Assembly (NCBI RefSeq): GCF_020283565.1
Contig: NC_060059.1
Location: 30,237,838-30,301,837 of the forward strand
Reading direction: 5' to 3'
From: Trifolium pratense
Taxonomy: Eukaryota; Streptophyta; Magnoliopsida; Fabales; Fabaceae
DNA: 64,000 nucleotides
Shown piece by piece: positions 42,001 through 53,972 of the stretch. Every line of letters begins with the position of its first letter. Position 1 is the first letter of the stretch. The position numbers and the translations under genes are program-made. A model generated the notes under the pieces. The model was not told the origin of the DNA. It worked only from the letters and a program-made list of their open reading frames with translations, and did no database searches.

Positions 42001-43969
42001 ATCCAAATATCAAAGGACTCCATATATATATATAATTAGCATATTTAATTAAATTTCATTTTATAACAAATATTTTTTAGGTGGAGATGGTAAAGAGAAA
42101 ACTCCAGAACCAAAGGTAAGATGGTATCCAACTATAGAGCAATTCCAAATTCTAGAAACCACCTTCAAATCAGGGATGACAACCCCTTCGAGCGGAGAGA
42201 TAAAGAGAATATGTGCGCAGTTACAAGAATTTGGCCCAGTTGGTGAATCTAATGTATTCTACTGGTTTCAGAACCAGAAGTCACGGAATAAGGATAAGCA
42301 CAAGCAAAGACAACCATACAATAAGAAGAGTGCTAGAGTAATAAAAAAATCGGCAATTTCTTATGGTAACGCCGCTTTAATCCCAACTCAAAACGTCACA
42401 GAAACACCTCATTCATCTTCATCATCTTCCCATGATCACCAAAATGCACCTCCTAGTGAATTATTGTTACCTAATAACAATGATGAATTTGTTGGTTTGA
42501 ACCAAAACCAAGTTGATGCTTTTTGTTACAACCCTACTCAAACTGATCTTCAGCTACCTTCGACTATAACTCCATTTTTCTCTGATCAGCCCGCCGCAGC
42601 ACCTACTCAAACTGATCTTCAGCTGCCTACAACACCATTTTTCTCTGATGAGCTCCTCAATATGAGTCAACCTGCATTTCCTACTCAAACTGATCTTCAG
42701 CTTCCTACAACACCATTTTTCTCTGATGAGCTCCTCAATGTGATTCAGCCTGTATTGGCTCCACAAATTGTTGATGTGCCTGATTTGCTAAATGATGAGG
42801 ACTTTATGAGTTATTTGAATGACCAACATGATCAAGGGAATAATCAAGATGAAGGAGCTTCAATGAATATGTTGCAACAAGAAGAAGAACCACAACTGAA
42901 TTTTGGGGTTAGTTCAAATATAAGCAATCATGATTCAACTGATCTTGCTCCTCTTCCCCCCATTACTATTGAGGCACCTGTTGTTGATCCATTCCCCATT
43001 ACTCAATTTCAAGGTAATCAATTACAGTTTGTTTACTAACTGAAATGATTTTTAATTTTTTTTTTATGATTGGACGTGTGCATGCACTACACCAGGAAAA
43101 TGCTACTATAGCGCTTTTTTCTAGCTTTAATAGCACTTTTAAGCGCTATTGAAGTTGACACTATATATTATAGGTCTTCTGCCTATTATAGCGCTTTTTA
43201 AAGAGCTATCATATGTTCCATCTTTAATAGCGACCGTACACTAAAGCGCTATATAGTATGCATGTTTAAAGTGCAATATATAACATTTTTTGGCAGTTGA
43301 TTGATGTTTGTGTTTTTGAGTGTGTTGTCAGGTGTTGGTGAGGCTGATGGTGGTCTGGCGAAATGTACAGTGAGTATTAACAATCAGGTATTCGACATTG
43401 ATGTGGGACGCTTTAACGTCCGCGAAATCTTTGGAGATGGAGTCATTTTCGTTGATTGCTTCTTCCAACCTGTTCCTATCGACGAGTGGGGTGTCACCCT
43501 TGAGCCGCTCCAAAATGGTGCTTCTTATTTCTTGGTAAGTATGTATATTTTTTTATAACATATGTTATGTTAATTACTCTTTATGCCAGAATTTAAAAAT
43601 AATTAAAAGTTTATGCTTTTTGTTAATCAAATATATCAATTTTTACACATAAAACATTTTTATATTTTTTCATTAGTCAACCAATATAATCTTCACATCA
43701 TTACTTTAAAAGATTCAATTTGATAGTGTAAAATGGTAAAATATTTATTGTGAATGTTTTACCATGATTTTTTTTGTCAAGAAAAAAAAGTTTTTTCACA
43801 GTGGTATATTTAAATTAAATTTACTAAATTTATATATATACATATATATTTTTTGTTGGTAAGGAAATTTATATAGTACATATTTTTGTCAAGTATTTTA
43901 TGAATACGAAAAGCATCTACATTTTAATGCTATTAAAAAAATTCAATCTTTTTGTTTTTTTAGGTTTAA
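36031..43969 (+). CDS. WOX8/9-like WUSCHEL-related homeobox protein, divergent, four exons
   Basis: Exons: 36031-36112, 42081-43013, 43332-43534 and 43964-43969 (Val plus stop). All junctions are GT..AG and in phase, giving 407 residues. Homeodomain at about 40-104: RWYPTIEQFQILETTF, IKRICAQLQEFGPVGE, NVFYWFQNQKSRNK. The WFQN core is intact, but QNQKSR replaces the usual QNRKSR. The C-terminal block in exon 3 (CTVSINNQ..., REIFGDGVIFVD, PIDEWGVTLEPLQNGASYFLV) matches the conserved end of WOX8/WOX9 proteins, which act in embryo patterning and meristem growth. Exon 2 carries three tandem copies of a TQTDLQLP..TPFFSDELLN unit of about 20-25 residues (about residues 180-240). Intron 1 is 5968 bp because of nested transposons. 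Divergence and repeats suggest relaxed or lineage-specific evolution. It acts in the nucleus. Expression is not shown. Confidence 0.9.
36353..36794. mobile_element. Non-autonomous hAT element in WOX intron 1
   Basis: The ends CAGGGACGGA and TCCGTCCCTG are flanked by the 8-bp duplication ATTTTCAG (36345-36352 and 36795-36802). 442 bp, no coding capacity. The termini match those of the hAT element at 62270-63422, so the larger family could have mobilised it. Confidence 0.93.
37131..42000 (+). mobile_element. Tandem TRIM array with three LTRs, split by a CACTA element
   Basis: Three LTRs: A 37131-37322 (192 bp), B 37421-37557 (137 bp, internal deletion of about 55 bp), C 37656-37771 plus 41926-42000 (about 191 bp). 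Each starts TGTTGGGTTTCAAGTGT and ends CTCCCCAACA. Two 98-bp interiors (37323-37420 and 37558-37655) each hold TGGTATCAGAGCC (mutated to TATTAGAGCC in the second), the initiator-Met tRNA site. Each also ends in a polypurine tract (TAGGGGGGAGAT; CTTGGGGGGAAAT). Outer duplication: ATACA (37126-37130) and ATCCA (42001-42005), one mismatch. The LTR-interior-LTR-interior-LTR structure is known for TRIMs and arises by recombination. Confidence 0.93.
37772..41922. mobile_element. Second CACTA element, non-autonomous, inside TRIM LTR C
   Basis: The ends CACTACAAGAAAA and TTTTCTTGTAGTG carry a 3-bp duplication ATG (37769-37771 and 41923-41925). Subterminal arrays at both ends consist of small palindromes of the type GCGACGGTTnnAACCGTTGC (37785-38010 and 41805-41905). 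The 4151-bp interior holds no transposase. Frames at 39360-39614, 41045-41461 and 41537-41758 on the minus strand lack recognisable domains. Removing the element together with one ATG copy restores an uninterrupted LTR C. Confidence 0.93.
43085..43275. mobile_element. CACTA-type terminus in WOX intron 2
   Basis: CACTACACCAGGAAAA at 43085 is followed by repeated AGCGCTTTT / TAGCGCTAT motifs, a CACTA-like subterminal array. The opposite terminus was not found. It occupies most of the 318-bp intron. Confidence 0.6.
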
Positions 43970-45040
43970 GAAATAAGAAGGTGAAGCATATATATGGTGT
44001 ATGTTCTGAGACGTTGCATGACGACTCAACTCATTATGTCTAAGTTGTTGAAACTATGGAAACTCATTGTGGTCGGATATGTATTTTTCCTTTTAAATTA
44101 TTTGTATTCTTGTTTATTTGCAATGACATTGAGTTTTATTGCGTCTAAGTTATTGAAACTATGGAAACTCATTGCATGTGGTCAGATATTAATTGCAGTT
44201 GCAGTTCCGGTTCAATAGTATGTATGAATTATGTTGAGTTTAATTTTTATTTATTTATTTATTTAACAGCAAAGCAATGTAATTTTATATATAAGTTAGA
44301 AAACGAATAAGAGGTACTCCATCCACCCGAGTAGGTATAGTACATGTAGAACTCCGTCCAAACAAAAAATCAACTATTACAAAATATAGTGGAATTAGTT
44401 GTTCTAAAACAACCCCAAAACCCCACAACATATCAAAATTATTCTACACCTCAACTACTTCAAATTGGAGCTTTCATGTGCAAATTAGTGTCTCAAATCA
44501 TCATCTTATATTTTGGGGAACTGAGGTAAGGTTCAAGACTTGGTTTTCTCTCCTTTCTTCCTCTGTCCAGCGAGCTCTAAGTCTTAATTTCATCTCTTAA
44601 TTTTTCTATTGTTGTACGTGGTGTTTTGAGGAAATGCAAACTCGTGGGTTTGAGGGAGATCAAGTTCATAACCTTTCAATTAACCATTCAGGAAAAATAA
44701 GAAAGAGCTTTCAAAGTTTTGGAGTTTAAAGAATTGGGTTGGTGATTTTAGAGAAATTTATGTTGAAACCCGTATTCCTGGATATACCTTCACTAAAAAG
44801 GTAACTGCGCTTTCTCTGTAACTCCGATTGAGATTCCGTCTGTTTCTATGGAAAGCTGACGTTTTTCCCGTCGTTTCGGCACCTGATTTGTAAATTATGG
44901 TTTAGGGATGAGCTCTATGGACGTGTTTGAAGTTGGAGTTCTGAAGCTGATTATGCAGAAAAAATCAGTCATGGAAGTTGCGTATTTGAGCGACACCAAC
45001 AGACGTTTAAGAGCGTGTGGAACAACTCGGAATTGCTAGA
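43970..45040. other. WOX 3' flank and unassigned sequence
   Basis: A 30-bp segment (TAAGTTGTTGAAACTATGG, then AAACTCATTG) is repeated at about 44040 and 44148, in the likely 3'UTR. From about 44330 the sequence looks like the left part of the LTR that follows, but its start could not be placed. Confidence 0.4.
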
Positions 45041-45480
45041 CATCCCAAGTGGGTTCCTTTAGAAGCTTAACTTTTAGATTAGTTAGCACCTTTAGTTTCC
45101 CCAAATTCAATATATGTATGATAACATTAGTATTAGTTAGGAAATTAGTCTCCCCAAAATTATGCATGACAACAATAGAGAAAATTAGGAAATAATTGTG
45201 TCAGAAGGTTTAATCCCAAAACCATCTCCATTCTAATTATATAATAATATTTTAGTTGCTTATGACTGGACATGAATGAGATTGTAGGTGGAAACTGATA
45301 AACTCTTTTAAAAGTAAAAACTGAGAATTGAACTGGTATTCTCGCATACCGAGCATCTTGTTTCGCTAAGCGAGCGTATCAGATTAGGACTGTGTAGAAA
45401 TCAACATTTTAAATAAAAATCCACTCGTTTTATATCCCTGACTATTCTGGAATATTTCGTAAGCAACATAATAATATTAT

Positions 45481-45881
45481 GGGTCCGTTTGGTAAAAATA
45501 AGCTATAAGCTAGCTGATAGCTGATAAGCTAGCTGATAGCTGAAAAGCTAGCTTATAGCTGATAGCTGAAAAGCTAGCTTATTGAAATTAAAGTGTTTGG
45601 TAAAATTAGCTTTTAAAGTGGTTATTAAATATAAAATTACATAATTGATAGTGGGTAGTTTATTTTTTAGAGTGGGTAGTTATTAAATTAAAGGGTAAAA
45701 ATGGAATAAAGTGTAAAAAGCTATAAGCTATAAGCTCAAATGCTACTTAAAATAGCATCTGAAAAAAAGCTATAAGCTAGTACAAAAAGCTTGTTACCAA
45801 ACACCTCTAATTTTTTGAAACAAGCTTATAAGCTCATATAATAAGCTATAAGCTAGCTTATTTGTGTTACCAAACAGAGCC
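45481..45881. mobile_element. Harbinger-like MITE with AGCT-rich repeats
   Basis: The termini GGGTCCGTTTGGTAA and the complement of TTACCAAACAGAGCC have a 3-bp duplication TAT (45478-45480 and 45882-45884). The related LTR at 55042-57765 has the uninterrupted site AATATTATGTGATTAG at about 56941. Both ends are dense in AAGCTAGCTTATAGCTGAT-type palindromic units. Confidence 0.9.
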
Positions 45882-46696
45882 TATGTGATTAGAATGTTTA
45901 TCACGCTAAGGAACTTAGGTTCAGGAATTAGGACAGTTAGAATTACCTCGGGAAGATTTTCTTTCTTTTGGGTAGGATAACTATTCAGGATTAGAAATTA
46001 TGTTTCAGAATATATCAGGATGTTTGGTCATTAGTACCAATATCAAGAAGCGTGGTCATTAGTACCTTGTCAGGGGATTCATTCAGAATCCAAAATCATG
46101 TAATAAGAATTGTAAGATCATGTTGTATTCCGACGTACATTATTATTGGTAATACCAGGCCAGGCACTCCGGGACCGGCTTACCCCGGGGTGATCCTGTT
46201 ATGATAAAATTGACAAGATAATTATTATGTGTGTTACACCTTTATTGCTTTATTATCATATTATGAAAACTTCAGGATTATGTCATGATTAGACTATTAG
46301 ATATTCAGGTTCAGATTAAAGTTAGAAACTATTAGTTTCAGTTGCCCCGGTGTAGTCACCAGTAGTTGGGTAGTAGGAGCTCACTGAGGCTTAGTAGTCT
46401 CATCTCACGACTTTCAATTTTTTTAGGTAAACAGGTTAACCGGAGCAAGGACCAGGCAGAAACTGATGATCGAGGTTGAGCTTGGATTATCGGATTAGAA
46501 GACTACCATCTTCTTTTTTGTTTTTTGTTAATCTGTTATTAAGATTTCAGTCATCATTTCAGCTGTGTTGTATTGATTATCACATTATTCTCGTGATAAT
46601 TTGTAATTCGATTAATTATTCTGTAAATTTTATGTACTCAGATTCAATTATTAATATCTCGACTAAATATTCTAGACAATTTAGTTGGGGTGATAC

Positions 46697-49473
46697 TGTA
46701 ACGCCCCAAAAATTAGAATTCATTTTATTTAATTATTTAGTTATTGTGGTGTTGATTTTCTTATTATGGTGTTGATTGACGATGTTTATGTGGTGTTGAT
46801 TGACGATGTTTATTTAATTATTTTGTGACGAATAATTAAATAATTGATAAATAAAAATAATGACGTTGCTAATTAAAAAATAAAATAAAAAGGTGTTGGA
46901 AGCATAGAGGGGGTGTAGATAAGAAAATGGTAGAGAAAGAGATAAATGAGAAGAAACATAATTTTAATTCTCATTAAAACATTTCAATAATAATAATAAT
47001 GTCACATTTTAATAATAATAATAATGTAGTTGTTTATTGACATTAGTTGATAGAAGAAGTATGATGATTCATAACAAAAAAAAAAACACAAAAAAATAGT
47101 GTTAGTGAGTGAGAGAAGAGAAAGAGCTCATGGGAAAGTGAAGAGAAGCAAAGGAAGGAAAAGCTTAATCTCAATTTAGCGAGTTCACTGCAATCCATGT
47201 AAGGGAGCTTTATACTCTTGAAATTCTGAATTCAATAGGAATATTTGATGTACTTATTATGTGTGTGCTTAAATTGTTGCTCTTATGCTTCCTTTTTCTA
47301 TGATGTTGATGTTGATGTTGTTATTGTCGTCGTTGTTGTTTTGATTTGAGAGGAATCTAAATCCGATTCTAATTTCCTTATATTATGATTTGTGTGTTCT
47401 ATTTCGTGAATAAGAGGTACTTTGGGGTTCAAGGGTGGTGTTGATTATTTTGTAAAAGAAAAACACCAAAATCGGATGAATTGTGGTTTTGGCCTATTAA
47501 TAAACAAAACTCAGTTTTCATAATAATTTAAGTGTCCAAATCAATTTAAGAGAGTTGTTACAATTTTGGGATTGTTCTTGAGTTTTAAGAGTTTAAATTT
47601 TCGTAATTGAATGATTCTCAATTTTAAAACGTTTTCGAGTATTCTAATGTGTTTTAAACGTGTCTATAAATCTTTTAAAATTTTGGGATTCATAAGGGTT
47701 GAAAACTAATCAAAACCGAGAGCTTTTGCATGATTTTAATGGTGTTGTTGTTGAATTTCAAAGAGAACTTTAGTCTCCTTTTTATATATGACTCGATCGC
47801 CGAGTTTAAAAACTAATACGGCGAAACTTTCTAAAATTTAATGACGATCAAAACGGTATAAAGAACATCGAATTCCGTTAAGAAACGAGGGAGATACGTC
47901 CGGGTCGGGTAATCGGGTCGCGTGACCCGTTTGCAGAAAACGGGTGGAGAAGACAATGAACAGTGCCGCGCGTCACGCCCAGTCGCGAGTTTGGCACGTG
48001 AGGGCGCGTGCGAGTGCAAGGAGATCATTTTTTTTTAAAAGTTATTTTTATAGAAAAATAGTAAATAATTTTCTTGAAATTTTGGTACCTCTTTGGTAAT
48101 TTTTGGACACTCGTAGCTATTTTTAATTAATTATTTGGAGTAAAAAGGTGATTAAAAATATTATAATTTCGTGAAAATTTCCCAAAATTTTATGTAGGGT
48201 ATTTTGAATATTTTGCAACCCTCTGGTGTATTTCACTCTCCTTGGTTTTATGTAATCTTAAAGATTTGAATTTATTTCACAATTTTATTAGTTAAATTGA
48301 TTTAAAATTCATACTTTTCGTTGATAAACTAAACTGAGTTAAATTGGGTTAAGGATTAGGTTAAAGACGAGTAATAAGTTGTTATCCTGAGAGGAGTGAA
48401 TGATTAATTGGGTTATGGAGTTTTAGTTGGTGTTGTAATCGAAGTTGTTAATAATTGTTGGGTATCAGTGTTGTTTTAAGTCGTTGCTCGTTGATAGTAA
48501 TTGTGTTGTTTGAATTGTTGTTTCGTCGAATAATGATGTTGAGCTACGTGGTTATAACGATGTTGAATTATTTATTTTAATGATGTTGGAGTTGTGCCGA
48601 AATTATGATGTTGTAATTGTTATTGTTGTAGTTGCTTATGGACGTTGTTTATTGATGTTGTTATAATGATGATGAAGTTGTCTATCTAAGTTGTTAAATG
48701 ATGTTGCCTAATGACGTTGCTTATTATAACATGACATGCATTCATTCATATGTCTAATGACGTTGCTTATTGAAGTTGTATAAATGATGTTGAAAATGAC
48801 GTTGCCTAATGAAGTTGAAAATGACGTTGCTTATAATGATGTTGATCCTCTATGATGTAAAACTAGAAATGACGTTGCTATCGGTACCACATGCATGTAG
48901 CGAGTCTAGGCGCATTGCATGCATTTTAATTATATTTCTTTATTTAAATGTTGTTGTTATTTCTCTTTATTTAATTAATGATTGATGATTGTGGTTGACT
49001 GATGAATGTGCGTGGTCATCCGCTTAGGTGGTCTTGTTGTTGTTTACGATGTTGTTAGTTATTGCGTTGTTTTAATTCAGTTACTTTCTTGATGTATTTT
49101 GACTCACCTTTACATTCCCCCTTCTGGCTTGGCCCTACGGTGTGCAACCGTAGATTTTCAGGTAGGAGACGAATCATAGATGATGTGTTCGGATAGCTGT
49201 TGCTTTGCTATTTATTTGGAGTCGCTATGTTAGGATGTTGTTGGGAGAAATTTTTATTTAATTATGTTGTTAAATATTTATAACAATTGAGCTATGTCAC
49301 TTGATTCAGTACTTTCAATTCGGACTTTGAAACTTATATTATTTTTGTATTTTCCGCCGCATGATTTTTAATGATTTGAGGAATTAGTATTGGAGTAAGT
49401 GTGATATCCTTATTAAGTAAATGAAATTAACTTTTTCGAAAATAAAATAAAGGGGTAAATTAAGGGTGTTACA
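46697..49473. mobile_element. Solo LTR inserted at the very end of another LTR
   Basis: 2777 bp, TGTAACGCCCC at the left and GGGTGTTACA at the right, with the duplication GATAC/GTTAC (46692-46696 and 49474-49478, one mismatch). There is no internal domain. It contains GTTGTTGTC-type simple repeats (47300-47345) and an array of GATGTTG/GACGTTGC units (48540-48870). Frames inside are not supported as genes. Confidence 0.85.
48540..48870. repeat. ATGACGTTGCTTATTGATGTTG-like degenerate array within the solo LTR
   Basis: Short degenerate units around GACGTTGC, GATGTTG and GAAGTTG, roughly every 15-30 bp. Non-coding. Confidence 0.6.
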
Positions 49474-49479
49474 GTTACA

Positions 49480-51094
49480 ATTTTCATGATCTCGTGATAA
49501 ATATTTTAAAAGTTCATGATCACATTGTTGATAAATATTTTTAAAATACAAGTCATATTATGTGCTTAAAGAAAAATTATCCTTAATGATCAATGAATAA
49601 TTTTTGGAGTTAGTCTCTTAATTATGCTTCATGATAGACCAAAACTTTTAGAATAAGAAAAATGACATAAAACTCATAATTTTGATAAACAATTATATGT
49701 CATATTTGTTCTTACATAAGTCCGACTTATAGTATACTTTTTTTATGAAAAAAAAAAACATTTTTTCTATAAGTCTTTTATATGTGCACCACTCTCAATA
49801 GAAAACTTTGGATGAATCCAATTTTGTTGCACATCTTGATTAATATAGTTTGCTTAATTGATGATTAAGTAGAACTTTTTGAACATGACTTCTCAAAAAT
49901 TGAGATTTTGTTATGGCTTATGTAAAAGATCCTCCTTCAAAGGTTTTAAATGAATATCCATTTTTTGTTGGATTTATTATTTGAAGGATTTTAACAAGAG
50001 AAAATATGATTGGTCTTCATGAGAATAATTTGTGTGTGTACTCTCCTTAAAATTAGAATTTGGTCTAAGAATAATAGTTATTGCACATTGTCTAAGAATT
50101 TGGTCTAAGAATAATATTTGACTTCTTATTAACATATAAAAGTTTTTTTTTTCTTCTACACTTATGTGTTATGATGGAAATGTGAATATTTTTACACAAG
50201 ATGCTATTGAATATTTTACTATAAAAAGGAAACATCTTCATCATAGAAGTATTTGGAAAACAGATAAATTTATTTTTGAGATATTGTCAATTTACTCTGA
50301 TTTCAAAGTTTTTCATATGCGCAATTTTCTTTCTAATTTCAAAGTTTTTGGACAATTTTAAATTATATTTTATTGTTAAAATGACCACAACATAGTCTTG
50401 TCCATCATTATTTTTTGGAATGATCATGTTTTAAAAGAAAAAAGTTACCTCTACCCAAATTATTTTGAAACTTTTAGAGAATATTCATCTCATAAGATTT
50501 GGGGGAGTTTTTCTAAATTTTGAGAATATTTGTTTTTTTAGAACTTGCAATATCTTTGAGGACAAAATCCTTTTTTTAAATTGAGAATGTATAACATTAT
50601 CTTTTAAAATCAAATATGTTTACATGTGATTTAATCATTATTCATGTTGTGATTGCAATATTTGATTGAAATGATTATTGATGATGATACATGCTATGTG
50701 CTTTAATGTTTAAATGCAAACTTGATAAGTTTGATATATGAATGAACTTCTCAACTTCATGCTCTATGTATGCAATGTTTCTTACATTTGAATCTTATCA
50801 TTGCACTTCATATTTAAAATTACTCCCAATACTTTTTGATAGATGACAAAAGGGGGAGAGATATATATGATGGGAGAGAATTGTTAGATGAAACTAATTA
50901 ATGAAGAATGTTATGAATTAACCTCTTGCATGTATTTAGGGGGAGTTTAATTAGAATGATAAGAATTAAACCCTTGCATGTGTTTAGGGGGAGCTTAATT
51001 GCATATCTATGAACATTCTTGCATTTGTTATTATTTCCGTCCATAAAACATAAGATTTATTCAAAAGGTTTGTCATCATCAAAAATGGGGAGAT
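49480..51094 (+). mobile_element. 3' internal remnant of a Maximus/SIRE-like copia element
   Basis: No intact gag or pol frame. The stretch ends in AAAAATGGGGAGAT (about 51081-51094), a polypurine tract directly before the LTR start. Other AGGGGGAG tracts occur at 50830-50995. Assignment rests on the adjoining LTR and tract. Confidence 0.6.
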
Positions 51095-53641
51095 TGTTGA
51101 GGCAAAATCCATTTTAGTGTTTTAATGACAACAAACCTTATGGAATAAATGTTAAGTTTTATGAATGGTGATCTACTGATGTTTGCACTTGAGTTTTTGT
51201 TGAAAGATAGGTAATGACAAAAGTGGACAAGCTAGAAGCCACTCATATCAACAAGTGCATTTTATATACTCAAACAATCAAAGAATCGGAGTAGCATCAG
51301 ATGATCATAACAATAGCATCACAAGCTTCATGAAGATTTTTAAAGGATGTTGTTTGAATCATAAGAGGCATCATTTGAAGATTCAAACAAGAAAGCAAGT
51401 TTCATGGTTAATAGTCTTCCTCATCACCACAAGGTTCACAATGAGTATTAAAGATTCAAGGAAGAATATGAAGATCATAGTTGATGGAAATACTTGCATC
51501 ACGAGCTACAGAAGAACATATTTGATGTTATCATGTCAAAGCTCACATTGAGTTTTGTTACATGCATTGAGGATTTACTACTACAATTAACATCAATGGA
51601 AATGATGCATATGTTGAAGATCTTCAAAACCTACTCAAAGTTTCATATTAGCTTCTCAAGACAAGAATGATCTAAGAATGATTTTCCATGAATTTACAAA
51701 GGAGCTTATGCACCACAAGGCATAAAAGTTTCAATCATTGTCTAAGCTAGAAAATGATAATCCTCATGATGATTACTCCCACGCCTCCACTAAAAGCATC
51801 TCAAAGTACTTAATGAACAAGCAACAATGTGTGCAAAACATCAAGAGAAAGTGTGGAAAGTTTTGCAGCAACATGAAGATCTCTCTTTAAGAAAATCTTG
51901 AGATACTGTTTCAAGAATGATCTGAAAACATTCTTAACAGACAGACTACACTTTTTAATATAAGCACGTTTTCGTTTAAGTGCTTTGTGATCATTCAAGT
52001 CAACTAAGGACAAAACAAATAATCACTTTTACAAAGGAAAACTGGATCAAATCTCTACAGAAGATAATCTCTTTTTGGATCAACACTTTTGATGGAAAAT
52101 GAGCATATACCTTTCCTAGTCATAATTCATGCAATGAATTATAAGTTTGATCTTTTATGATCTTTTATGGTATTGATCATCTAATGAAAATACCTGATCA
52201 TATATCATAGGCCAATCAGATTGCAACAACACATTATGAACTATGAGTTGTGATGTACTTGCAAAAGGACTATGTTGGAACATTCTTCAATGGTGTTGTC
52301 ATACAAGTACATTTTTGTCTCACATGCCTTTGTACTAATCCAGCTGGTTTATTCCCAAGCTAATACTATTTCTGAGTTGTCCTTGAGCCTACTGAACAGC
52401 TGCACATCACAAAGGAAATAGAGATGAAGCTTCATCACACTTGCTGATACAGTCAAGACTGGTTCAAGACTGATTCAAGAACGTTCCTGCACACAGTTTT
52501 GCAAAACCACCTCCAACTGTCATGAGTCCTTTTACTGAGGTTCCAAACGGCTATATCTGACCTCTGACATTGGAAGGAAGCAGGAAACAACTCATTTGTA
52601 CTTGCCAACAGTTCACACTTCTTTGACTCTTGTGGATCAAAGCAAAATTCAGTTCAAGACTGTTTCAAGAATGAGCAGAGAATCTGGCAATTTTGCAGCA
52701 GCTGTCTAAAGCATTTTTGGCACTGGGTAACAGCTATAATTTGCTCTCTAACTGATATACTTGAAGGCCAAGACTCACACATAAGGTTTCATCTATAAAA
52801 GGCATGCAAATCCAAGAGAAAGAAAAAGAGTTCAAGCTACAAATCATCAATTACTTGTTTTTGTCTACAAGTCCTAAAGCTCTTCTTTCATCACTCAAAC
52901 TCAGGCTCTTCATTCACATCATACTTCGAGTTTATTGAGTGTTTCTATTTGCTTCTCAAACAACATTTGAGTTTCTACAAGCAAATTTCTCAAGAGACCA
53001 CTTTTCAACATAACCCACTTTTAAGTGGTTATATCTTTGTCTCTCAATTTTACCACTCACACTCCAGCTCTCTATCAACCTATTGGATCACAATATTACT
53101 GAGTGTATTGAGTGTATTTTATATAAGCTTCTCAAACTAATTTTGAGTTTGTGTATAAGCTTAGATCCAGAACAACTTCCTTTGTAAAAGAAGATGGCTC
53201 AAGTCAATACGTAACTATTGATTGAGTGACACCTCTGTAAGGCTGAGGTAGATCAAGCTTGTAGGGCTTAGAAGTTTTTTGATCTTGGTTTAGATCAAAG
53301 AAGATTTGTATTTGAGATCGGTAGCATCTCAAGATCATAGTGAAAAACTCACAGGCGTGGGGACTGGACTAGCCCAGGATTTGGGTGAACCAGTATAATC
53401 TTTGTGTGTGAATCTCTCTAACCTTTAACTCTTTATTTTCTGTAAACACGCATCACACAAAACACTTCATTTACAATTACTTTGAAATTCTCACGCAGCT
53501 GAGATTGTTCTTAGAACAATCTGATTTTTAATTCACTAACATTTATCTAAGTATACACTTGAGATCAATTTAAGAGATTGCAGGATTAATTTTTAAAAGG
53601 GTCACAATTCAAACCCCCCTTTATTGTGACTATTTCTTCCA
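51095..53641 (+). mobile_element. LTR of a Maximus/SIRE-like Ty1/copia element
   Basis: Begins TGTTGAGGCAAAATCC and ends near ATTCAAACCCCCC then TTTATTGTGACT and CTTCCA. The long LTR (about 2.55 kb), its opening words and the C-run near the end are typical of the Maximus/SIRE group. No matching second LTR is present in the window and no target duplication was found. Frames within are chance. Confidence 0.7.
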
Positions 53642-53654
53642 CTTCACTAGTTTC

Positions 53655-53972
53655 AAACGAGCAATTTTGGTCCCCACGTTTTTTAATTGTGCGATTTTGG
53701 TCCCTTTAGTTTCAAACGAGCGATTTTGGTCCCCCTTTTGCATTTCTTGGTCCATGTTGACTATTTTGACCAAAAAACTACTGACATGGATTTTTTGACA
53801 CATGTCTTGATGAAATTGGACAACCTATAAATTTTTTGGTCAAAATAGTTAACAAGGACCAGAAAATGCAAAAGGGGCAAATGGGGGGGGGGACTAAAAT
53901 CGCTTGTTTGAAACAAAATGGACGAAAAACGTACAATTAAGAAACTTGGGGGATCAAAACTACAATTTAGCC
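53655..53972. mobile_element. Foldback MITE with long inverted arms (Mutator-like)
   Basis: 53655-53780 and 53835-53972 are inverted copies: GCGATTTTGGTCCC and GTTGACTATTTTGACCAAAAA on the left, TTTTGGTCAAAATAGTTAAC and GGGGACTAAAATCGCTTG on the right. The right arm reaches GGCTAAATTG (complement) while the left is shorter. No target duplication was settled. Confidence 0.6.

Larger units (their letters stand above)
45040..49479 (+). mobile_element. LTR (family L) carrying a MITE and a nested solo LTR
   Basis: 45047-46691 matches 56517-57760 closely, including GTGGGTTCCTTTAGAAGC, CCAGGCCAGGCACTCCGGG and CTAGACAATTTAGTTGGGG. A MITE (45481-45881) and a solo LTR (46697-49473) are inserted. The last six bases of this LTR (GTTACA, 49474-49479) lie beyond the nested copy. 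The left end is unresolved. Confidence 0.8.

Noticed and set aside
43994..44218. 74-codon frame after WOX
   Set aside because: It consists of a duplicated 30-bp 3'UTR segment; not part of the spliced WOX frame, which ends at 43969.
47831..48028. 65-codon frame in the solo LTR, GC-richer than its surroundings
   Set aside because: Short, within an LTR, and no motif seen.
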